Source: JAHRAW01 sp028066695
GTDB lineage: Bacteria; Pseudomonadota; Gammaproteobacteria; Arenicellales; Poriferihabitantaceae
Reading direction: 5' to 3'
Length of the DNA: 64,000 nt
Assembly: GCA_963457535.1 (NCBI GenBank)
Contig: OY734803.1
Coordinates: forward strand, 496,001 to 560,000
A program made the position numbers and the translations under genes. Numbering within the stretch: the first letter of the stretch is position 1; every line of letters starts with the position of its first letter. Positions 29,727-36,474 of this stretch are shown here, piece by piece. Below the pieces are notes generated by a model, which did no database searches, had not been told where the DNA came from, and was given only the letters and a program-made list of their open reading frames with translations.

Positions 29727-32222
29727 ATGAAACACACCCCGCTCATGCGGTTTCAAACGCTCGCGCAGTTGTTGGCATTGTGCGCGGCGGCCCTGCTCGC
29801 GGGCTGCGGCGGCGGTGGCGGCGCATCGCCCGAGGCAACCGCGCAGGCGCAGACCCCTCCCCCCCCGCGCTATCTGCCGCAAATTGGGGCTGATGAGGAC
29901 GCGCTTCAAGAGTTGGCGCGCGCATTTGAAAACTCAGCAGAATACATGCCGCGGACTTCAGACAAAAATGGGCGGATGACCCAGCCGTCTCGGCAGTTGG
30001 CGCAAATTAATGCGGCCATGGCCTACGCGCGCGGCGCAACCGGCAAAGACGAGATAGTCGCCGTTAGCGACTCAGGCTTCCACACTGATGTGAGGTACAA
30101 GGAACTTGAAGGCAAAATCGTTTATCTAGGCCCCGGCCCCGGCCCCGGCGCTTCGCTCGTTTTACAGCATGGCGCCAACGTCGCATCTCTGATTGCCGCC
30201 AGGCGCGACGGCGGCGGCGGGATCGGGAACATGCACGGAGTTGCTTTTGAGGCCAAACTGGCCCTCCGAAAAACCATTCTCCACGGATTCCGCGCCGACC
30301 TTCGGTTCGTAACTGAGAAAGAAAACAAAGATATAGTGAGGGACATGATCAATCTCGACTACGCGCGCGACCATGGAGCGGCCATTGTGAACTTCAGTTT
30401 TGAGGCCACTAGCAGAAATTACATCCACGAGTACCCTGAAAAAGGAGTCCTCAAAAGGCTTCAATACGCCGTGGACTATCTGGCGCAAAAAAACACCCCT
30501 GATGCGGACAAAATCATGGTTGTCTGGGGCGCCGGAAACAAGAGCCAGGATTCGCCGAATACATTTGCGGGCATCGGTGTGCATTTTCCCGAATTGCGGG
30601 AACATGTCCTCGTGGTGGCGGCGGTCGACCAAAAAGGCAAGATTGCGGAGTTTTCAAATCGCTGCGGCGTCGCAGAGGCTTTCTGCCTTGCCGCACCGGG
30701 GGAAGACATGGCACTTCCCGCATTTCGCTGGCAAGGATATGGACAAACCCGTAGGGGCACCTCATATTCCGCGCCGATGGTCAGCGGCGGGCTTGCGTTG
30801 TTGCGGCAGTATTTCCGCGATCCGGTAACCAACGAACGGCAACTCGGCAATACCGAACTGGTCGAGCGCCTGCTCACCACCGCCTATCGCGGAAAAGTCC
30901 ACGAGGGAACCCCCGACGAAGTAGATTACTCCGACTCCGAAATCTACGGACGCGGACTGATGGATTTGGATGCGGCTACCAAGCCCTACTGCTCCACCGG
31001 GTCCGAAGAAGACTGCATGTCCACCTCCCTCTCCGATGATCCAAACGCCCAACCGTTCAACCCCGCCGCCTTCTCCCTCAGCGGCAACGCCTTCGGCGGC
31101 GCGATGCGCGATGCGCTCGGCGGCGTCAAAATCGCCGCGTTTGACGAACTGGACGCGCCGTTTTTCTTTCCGCTCGCCGACGGCGTCTCCCACGCCCCGC
31201 AAATCTCCGCCGGACATTCCGACACCTTGCACGAGCACGAAGTCGCGCTCGGCGGCGCGGCGAATGCGAGTCTCGCGCTCTCCCTCGCCGCCGGTGAATT
31301 GTCCGCGGCGCGCATTCGGCGCGGCAATTTGTGGTTCTCCTACGGACACCACGGCGGACGCGAAGCCGGGTTGTATTTCGGCGATGACGGCGGAATTTCC
31401 GTCGCAAACTTCGGCATGAATTTCTCCGCAGAAAACTCCGCGGAAAATGTTGCCAACGCCGCCCGCCACTTCCGCGCCCCGCTGGCATTCGCCTCGCCCT
31501 ACCTGTCGCTGGTTCGCGACGGACCCGGACTCGGCTGGTCGCAACCGCTGCGCTCCGGCGCGCGCTTCGGTTTCTCGCTGATGCACGGCGCGCCGCAGTT
31601 TGATCACTTCGCAAACCCCGGCGGCGCGCGCGGACTCGGCGCGCTGTTTGACTTCCGCCCGAACAACACCTCCCTCTCCCTGCAAGCCGGCGCGGTGCGC
31701 GAAGCCGATGGCTTTTTGGGAGCGCGCGCCCAGGGAAACTTCGGCGAAATCTCCGCCGACACCGCCTTCGCCGGCATCGGCGGCGACTGGGCGGCAATGC
31801 AGAACTGGCGACTCCTCGCCTCAGCCTACCTCGGCCACACCAAAGCCGACACCGGAGACGGCATGCTGCGCGCCGCCGATGACATCGTCAGCAGCGCATT
31901 CAGCCTCGGCCTGGCGCGCGCCGGACTTGCCCGCCGCGGCGACTGGCTCGGTCTGCGCCTGTCGCAGCCCCTCCGCGCCGAGAGCGGCGCCGCGCACCTG
32001 CGCATTCCCGCCGGCCGCACCAAATACCGCGAAGTCCTCCACCGCCAACACAAACTGGAACTCACCCCGAGCGGCCGCAACCTGCAGGTGGAAGCCGAAT
32101 ACCGCGTCCCGTTTGCCGGCGGAAACTTGCGCGCCGGCCTCGGCTTTGACCGCCACGCCAACCACGACAGCGCGCGCGATTTGGAAGGGTTTTTGCGGCT
32201 GGGGTTTGAGCGGCGGTTTTGA
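29727..32222 (+). CDS. Subtilisin-family lipoprotein autotransporter (NalP/SphB1-like)
   Basis: 831 residues. Lipoprotein signal with lipobox LLAGC (Cys27) followed by a Gly run. The S8 protease domain has the triad Asp115 (VAVSDSGFHTD), His148 (QHGANVASL) and Ser346 (RRGTSYSAPMVSGG). After about residue 440 the sequence turns into a linker and a C-terminal beta-barrel (LSGNAFGGAMRDALG, alternating aromatic/hydrophobic strands) ending in LRLGFERRF with terminal Phe, as in type V autotransporters. Known relatives NalP and SphB1 are surface lipoproteins that clip other exported proteins. An ATG 24 nt upstream is an alternative start. A run of eight C follows the lipobox. The passenger part looks less GC-rich than the barrel part. 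Confidence 0.9.
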   Translation: MKHTPLMRFQTLAQLLALCAAALLAGCGGGGGASPEATAQAQTPPPPRYLPQIGADEDALQELARAFENSAEYMPRTSDKNGRMTQPSRQLAQINAAMAYARGATGKDEIVAVSDSGFHTDVRYKELEGKIVYLGPGPGPGASLVLQHGANVASLIAARRDGGGGIGNMHGVAFEAKLALRKTILHGFRADLRFVTEKENKDIVRDMINLDYARDHGAAIVNFSFEATSRNYIHEYPEKGVLKRLQYAVDYLAQKNTPDADKIMVVWGAGNKSQDSPNTFAGIGVHFPELREHVLVVAAVDQKGKIAEFSNRCGVAEAFCLAAPGEDMALPAFRWQGYGQTRRGTSYSAPMVSGGLALLRQYFRDPVTNERQLGNTELVERLLTTAYRGKVHEGTPDEVDYSDSEIYGRGLMDLDAATKPYCSTGSEEDCMSTSLSDDPNAQPFNPAAFSLSGNAFGGAMRDALGGVKIAAFDELDAPFFFPLADGVSHAPQISAGHSDTLHEHEVALGGAANASLALSLAAGELSAARIRRGNLWFSYGHHGGREAGLYFGDDGGISVANFGMNFSAENSAENVANAARHFRAPLAFASPYLSLVRDGPGLGWSQPLRSGARFGFSLMHGAPQFDHFANPGGARGLGALFDFRPNNTSLSLQAGAVREADGFLGARAQGNFGEISADTAFAGIGGDWAAMQNWRLLASAYLGHTKADTGDGMLRAADDIVSSAFSLGLARAGLARRGDWLGLRLSQPLRAESGAAHLRIPAGRTKYREVLHRQHKLELTPSGRNLQVEAEYRVPFAGGNLRAGLGFDRHANHDSARDLEGFLRLGFERRF

Positions 32223-32226
32223 GGGG

Positions 32227-32248
32227 GGAAATTTAATGGAAATTTAAT
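32227..32248. repeat. 11-bp tandem direct repeat upstream of the tolC-like promoter
   Basis: GGAAATTTAAT occurs twice in a row, ending 12 nt before the -35 box. AT-rich placement suits an UP element or regulator site. Confidence 0.6.
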
Positions 32249-32260
32249 TGCGTTCGGGGC

Positions 32261-32289
32261 TTGACAAGCGCCCGGCGTTGCTGCAAAAT
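32261..32289 (+). promoter_or_regulatory. Near-consensus sigma70 promoter for the TolC-like gene
   Basis: TTGACA (32261-32266), 17-nt spacer, CAAAAT (32284-32289). Predicted start near 32,296; an 11-bp tandem repeat begins at 32,298 and a strong SD (AGGAGGT) precedes ATG 32343. Confidence 0.7.
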
Positions 32290-32297
32290 GCGCGGCA

Positions 32298-32319
32298 CAT
32301 ATGGTTTGCATATGGTTTA
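32298..32319. repeat. 11-bp tandem direct repeat in the leader of the TolC-like gene
   Basis: CATATGGTTTG is followed directly by CATATGGTTTA. It lies just after the predicted transcription start, where a bound repressor would block initiation. Confidence 0.65.
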
Positions 32320-32342
32320 CGGATGACTCAAGGAGGTCAACT

Positions 32343-33878
32343 ATGTTTGCAACAGTGAAATGGCTGAAACAGCGGCGGAAAAAGCGGGGAGAATGGAAGG
32401 GAAAAAAATGTCATGTGAAAAACCGTTCGGCGGCGGAAATGCCGGCGCGGTTGGCGCGCGTGTGCGCGGCCGTGTGCGCGCTGCTCGCGGGCCCGGCGCA
32501 GGCGCTCACCGAGGAGCAGTTCATCAAATTGGTGCTGGCGCAGGACAAGTTGCTGGAAGAGGCGCAGATCGGGCTGGACATCAAACAGATTGAACTGGAT
32601 GCCAGCCGCGACAACTACCTCAACTGGAAACCGCTGCTGACGGCGAGCGCCGGTTACTCCTACCGCGACTTGGACCGGCAAACCAGGTCAATCCACGAGT
32701 ACACCAAAAAGCAGATTGGCTACCCGCAGCGCGTCAGCATCAGCGCGGAGAAAAAGTTTCTCTCCAATCCGGCCAGCATTCGCGTCGGCGTCAGCCGCGC
32801 GGCCGCGACCAACCTTATCGAGCGGTATAGAAAGAAGGTGGAGGAGAAAGACAGCCCGGACTACGAAGAACACTTCGCCACCACGCGCAGCATCAGTTTC
32901 AAATACCCGCTGCTCAAGCACGACAGCAACGCGGCCGGGCGCAAGGCATACCAGCGCAACATTCTGGACTTGCGCGACCAGCAACTCGCGTTCTTTGAGA
33001 CCAAGGAGGACTTCCTGGAAGACCGGCTGAACGACTACCTGGAATGGGTGCTGCACCACCGCAACTCGGAAATCAACGGCGAATTTCTGGAGCGCTACAA
33101 GCGCCTGGACACCGCCGACGCGGCCGAGACCGCGCTTTTGAAAAGCGCGGTGTTCCGCATAGAGCAATACAACGCCGAGACGCAAAACGACCTGCGCGCG
33201 GTGCGGGAAAAACTCGCGGTGCTGCTGGATGACCGGCGCATTTTGCGCGAGACGCCGCGCTTTGATTTTCGCAAGCGCGCCAAACTGCTCGGCGGCGACC
33301 GCGCCGCCTATTTGCGCGCGCGCAACCGCGATTTGGCGCGCATCGGGATTGACATTGAGTTGAAGCAAATCGATCTCGCCCACTCCAAAAACCGGCTTCT
33401 GCCGTCGCTGGATTTCACCGTCACCGCCGAGGACTCGTCTTTTTCCGGATCCACGCGCACCAACTTCAACTTCCACGACGACCGCGACAACTACACCGCC
33501 GCGCTGGTGTTCTCCCACCCGCTCGGCGGCGGTTCCATCACCGACCGCACCGCGGTGCAAATCGCGCATCTGACGCTGCGCAAACTCGGCATCGCCTACC
33601 GCGAAAAACTGCAGGACCTGCTCGCCGACATTCAATCGCTGCACGGCAAACTCGCGCTGGACGAGCCGCGCCTGCTCGCGGCCGTGGACGCGGCCGCGCA
33701 AAGCGCGCGCATTGAACTGGAAAATTACCGCGCCGGAAAATCCTCGTTCCGCGACGTGCTGCAGGCCTACCGCGACTGGCGCGACGCGAAAATCGAGCAC
33801 ATTCAGGATGTCATCGACTACCAGGAGGACAGCATAGAGTATGATAATCTGCTCGACCGCATGATCGCGCAGCCATAG
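32343..33878 (+). CDS. TolC-family outer-membrane channel protein
   Basis: 511 residues. After an unusually long basic N-terminus (RRKKRGEWKGKKCHVKNR) comes a hydrophobic signal segment ending in LLAGPAQA, then long amphipathic helices with repeated NYL/ELDA segments, the two-fold TolC plan: DIKQIELDASRDNYLNWKP in the first half and DIELKQIDLAHSKNRLLPSL in the second, and beta-strand stretches (SYRDLDRQ, FSHPLGGGS). It would form a trimeric outer-membrane duct for efflux or type I secretion. ATG 32343 has a perfect SD; ATG 32439 would give a normal signal peptide. No inner-membrane pump or adaptor lies nearby, and the surrounding genes encode exported proteins. Confidence 0.78.
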   Translation: MFATVKWLKQRRKKRGEWKGKKCHVKNRSAAEMPARLARVCAAVCALLAGPAQALTEEQFIKLVLAQDKLLEEAQIGLDIKQIELDASRDNYLNWKPLLTASAGYSYRDLDRQTRSIHEYTKKQIGYPQRVSISAEKKFLSNPASIRVGVSRAAATNLIERYRKKVEEKDSPDYEEHFATTRSISFKYPLLKHDSNAAGRKAYQRNILDLRDQQLAFFETKEDFLEDRLNDYLEWVLHHRNSEINGEFLERYKRLDTADAAETALLKSAVFRIEQYNAETQNDLRAVREKLAVLLDDRRILRETPRFDFRKRAKLLGGDRAAYLRARNRDLARIGIDIELKQIDLAHSKNRLLPSLDFTVTAEDSSFSGSTRTNFNFHDDRDNYTAALVFSHPLGGGSITDRTAVQIAHLTLRKLGIAYREKLQDLLADIQSLHGKLALDEPRLLAAVDAAAQSARIELENYRAGKSSFRDVLQAYRDWRDAKIEHIQDVIDYQEDSIEYDNLLDRMIAQP

Positions 33879-33910
33879 CGCCCGCCCCGCCGCCCTCCCC
33901 GTCCCCGTTC

Positions 33911-34822
33911 ATGACCCGCACCAAAAACGGCGCCATTCAAACCATGGACGGGGTGGAGCGCATCTTTTACGACGGCTACTGGATTCGCTATTACCGCCCG
34001 CCGCCCGAATCCCTCGCCGCGAAAAAGCAGCTGATAGACGCGCTCACGCGGCGCACCTTCCACCACACCGAAGCCGGCATCAACACGCCGGGGCCGTCGC
34101 TGGAAACGGCGCGCGCCGCGTGGGAGGCCGAGCGCAACCCGCGGCGCAAGCGCGTCAACGCGGCGATGCTCGCCGGCGCGCTGTTCAACCGCGCCACCGA
34201 CATCTTCACCGCGGTGGTGGAACTGGAGGAGCGCGGCGTGGTCATCACCCGCGAAAACGAGTTGATGCGCGAATGCGCCGACGCGTTCACCGAGGCGCTG
34301 GAGCTCAGCCGCCATGTGCGGCATTCCAGCGGCGAAGAGGGCGTGGACGAACTGTGGGGCGAGCCGGTCAAAGCGTTCACCATGCCGATCGCCGACTACT
34401 ACCAGAGCCGCTACCGCAAAGCCGCGCAGGCCATGCGCGAGATCGACCGCGTCGGCGGGGCGGTGCACGAGACGCTGTGCAAGTTGCGCTGGTTCGCCGG
34501 CGCGGCCGAATTGGTGGACGGCTTCATTGACGCGGCGAAGCGCAAATCGGAAGTCTTTCGCAGCGACGAGGAGTATTACCGCATCTGGCCCGAGTTCGTC
34601 GCCGACGGCGAAAAACTGCTGGCCTTTCGCGCGGAAATCCCCGGCGGCGCGGACAGCGCATTGGAGCGGCACATCAAGCGCGGCACATTGCTGCTGCGCG
34701 CCGGCAAGGAATTGATTGAGTGGATTGCGAATGTGCGCGTGCCGATGCCGGTGAGCGCCGAAAAATATCTGGCGAAATGCGGGAAGTACCGGGCGGCGAG
34801 CGCGAAGTTCGCGGCGTCGTGA
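33911..34822 (+). CDS. Protein of unknown function
   Basis: 303 residues, not recognised. No signal peptide or membrane helix is visible; it is charged and mostly helical by eye, with an N-terminal segment rich in aromatics (RIFYDGYWIRYYRPPPE) and later helices such as MLAGALFNRATDIFTAVVELEERG. The gene starts 32 nt after the TolC-like gene with no promoter of its own seen, so it is probably in the same transcript. A second in-frame ATG at 33,944 is possible; neither has a clear SD. GC and codon pattern match the neighbours. A role with the TolC-like channel is only suggested by position. Confidence 0.7.
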   Translation: MTRTKNGAIQTMDGVERIFYDGYWIRYYRPPPESLAAKKQLIDALTRRTFHHTEAGINTPGPSLETARAAWEAERNPRRKRVNAAMLAGALFNRATDIFTAVVELEERGVVITRENELMRECADAFTEALELSRHVRHSSGEEGVDELWGEPVKAFTMPIADYYQSRYRKAAQAMREIDRVGGAVHETLCKLRWFAGAAELVDGFIDAAKRKSEVFRSDEEYYRIWPEFVADGEKLLAFRAEIPGGADSALERHIKRGTLLLRAGKELIEWIANVRVPMPVSAEKYLAKCGKYRAASAKFAAS

Positions 34823-34839
34823 CGCGGCGCGCCGCCGGC

Positions 34840-34856
34840 GGCGGTATAATACCGCC
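34840..34856 (+). promoter_or_regulatory. Perfect 17-bp palindrome over the -10 box of the gcv operon
   Basis: GGCGGTATAATACCGCC is an exact inverted repeat around one central base and contains TATAAT (34845-34850). A repressor bound here would occlude RNA polymerase. It lies 50 nt before gcvT. A 7-bp hairpin (34862-34878) follows in the leader. There is no room for a glycine riboswitch. Confidence 0.6.
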
Positions 34857-34905
34857 CCGAGGCCGCCGACTCGGCGGCGCAACCGGCAATCCGCAATCCA
34901 CGATA

Positions 34906-36021
34906 ATGACTTCCACGGAACTGCGACACACCCCGCTGCACGCGCTGCACCTTGAGCACGGCGCGAAAATCACGCCTTTCGCCGGCTACGCGATGCCGCT
35001 GCATTACGGCGGCATCATCGGCGAGCATTTGCATGCGCGCAAGGCGGCCGGCCTGTTTGATGTGTCGCACATGGGCGTGATTGATGTCGCCGGCGGCGGC
35101 GCGGCGCGCGCGCTGGAGGCGCTGATGCCGGCCGACATCGTCTCGCTGCCGCGCGGCCGCCAGCGTTACACGCTGCTGACCAATGCGCGCGGCGGAATCA
35201 TTGACGACCTGATGGTGCAAAACCTCGGCGAACATTTTCGGCTGGTGGTCAATGCGGCATGCAAAACCCGCGACGCCGAGCACCTACGCGCGCACTTAAA
35301 CGGCTGCACGGTCGACGCCCCCGAAGACGGCGCGCTGCTCGCGCTGCAGGGACCGGCCGCGGCCGCGGCGCTTTCCGAAACCCTCGGCGGCGGCGATTTG
35401 TCGGACATGAAATTCATGGACGCGCGCGCGTTGCGCTTGGACGGCATTGACTGCACGGTCGCGCGCAGCGGCTACACCGGCGAAGACGGCTTTGAAGTGT
35501 CGTTGCCGGCGGCGCGCGCCGAACAACTGGCGCGGCGGCTGCTGGCGAATCCGCAAGTTCGCCTCGCCGGCCTCGGCGCGCGCGACTCGCTGCGCATGGA
35601 AGCCGGGCTGCGCCTCCACGGCAGCGACATCGGCGAGGCGACCACGCCGGTGGAAGCCGGACTCGGCTGGGCGGTGGCGAAAGCGCGGCGCAGCGGCGGC
35701 GCGCGCGCCGGTGGCTTTCCCGGCGCCGATGTCATACTGCGGCAACTTTCCGGCGGCGCCGCGCGGCGGCTGGTCGGCCTGATTCCGCGCGGACGCGCGC
35801 CGGTGCGCGCCGGCGCCGCATTGCTCGGCGCGAACGACGCGGCGGTCGGCGAAGTGACCAGCGGCGGTTTCGGGCCGAGCGTTTCGCATCCGATCAGCCT
35901 CGGTTACGCGCAGTCCGAACACGCCGCGCCCGGCGCCGAGTTGCGCGCACCGGTGCGCGGCCGGGAACTTCCGCTGACGGTGGCCGCGCTGCCGTTTGTG
36001 CGCCATAATTTTTACCGCTGA
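34906..36021 (+). CDS. gcvT: Glycine cleavage system T protein (aminomethyltransferase)
   Basis: Transfers the aminomethyl carbon from lipoylated GcvH to tetrahydrofolate, releasing ammonia. 371 residues from ATG 34906, the usual length. Signatures: TPLHALHLEHGAKITPFAGY at the start, FDVSHMGV, GYTGEDGFEV (folate site), GLGARDSLRMEAGLRLHGSD and GEVTSGGFGPSV. In-frame codons upstream overlap the preceding gene and promoter. First gene of gcvT-gcvH-gcvP. Confidence 0.96.
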   Translation: MTSTELRHTPLHALHLEHGAKITPFAGYAMPLHYGGIIGEHLHARKAAGLFDVSHMGVIDVAGGGAARALEALMPADIVSLPRGRQRYTLLTNARGGIIDDLMVQNLGEHFRLVVNAACKTRDAEHLRAHLNGCTVDAPEDGALLALQGPAAAAALSETLGGGDLSDMKFMDARALRLDGIDCTVARSGYTGEDGFEVSLPAARAEQLARRLLANPQVRLAGLGARDSLRMEAGLRLHGSDIGEATTPVEAGLGWAVAKARRSGGARAGGFPGADVILRQLSGGAARRLVGLIPRGRAPVRAGAALLGANDAAVGEVTSGGFGPSVSHPISLGYAQSEHAAPGAELRAPVRGRELPLTVAALPFVRHNFYR

Positions 36022-36057
36022 TTTTTTCCCAACTCCCTTCTCCGACGCGAGGAAACC

Positions 36058-36432
36058 ATGAGCACAAAATACACCGAAGATCACGAATGGGTGCGCGAAC
36101 AGGACGGCGTCTATGCCGTCGGCATCACCGACTACGCGCAGGAGCAACTCGGCGAAATCGTCTATGTGGAACTGCCCGAGGCCGGCCGCGAAGTCACGCG
36201 CGGAGAGGACGCCGCGGTGGTGGAATCGGTCAAAGCCGCGAGCGAAGTCAAATCGCCGCTGAGCGGCGGCGTGGTGGAAGCCAACGCGAAACTCGCCGAC
36301 TCGCCCGAACTGGTCAACGCCGAGCCGGAAAGCGGCGGCTGGTTTTACACGATGCGCGCCTCCGACGCGTCCGAACTGGAAAAGTTGATGGACGCGGACG
36401 CCTACAAAAAATTCGTGCAGTCGCTGGCATGA
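36058..36432 (+). CDS. gcvH: Glycine cleavage system H protein
   Basis: 124-residue lipoyl carrier that shuttles the aminomethyl group between GcvP, GcvT and lipoamide dehydrogenase. The lipoylation lysine is K59 in VESVKAASEV. AGGAAA precedes the ATG. Lipoylation would depend on lipA, which lies 4 kb downstream. Confidence 0.97.
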   Translation: MSTKYTEDHEWVREQDGVYAVGITDYAQEQLGEIVYVELPEAGREVTRGEDAAVVESVKAASEVKSPLSGGVVEANAKLADSPELVNAEPESGGWFYTMRASDASELEKLMDADAYKKFVQSLA

Positions 36433-36474
36433 CCATTACCATGGCGATGCGCGCGCGGCCGCGGGAGGCGCGTC

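Noticed and set aside
30128..30151. GGCCCC hexanucleotide repeats in the autotransporter as a phase-variation tract
   Set aside because: Only about three units and a multiple of three, so slippage would keep the frame; it simply codes GPGPGPG.
32343..33878. Complete type I secretion system
   Set aside because: Only the outer-membrane component is present; no ABC exporter or membrane-fusion protein is encoded nearby.
34823..34905. Glycine riboswitch before gcvT
   Set aside because: Only 83 nt are available and no tandem aptamer pattern is visible; a promoter with palindrome occupies the space.
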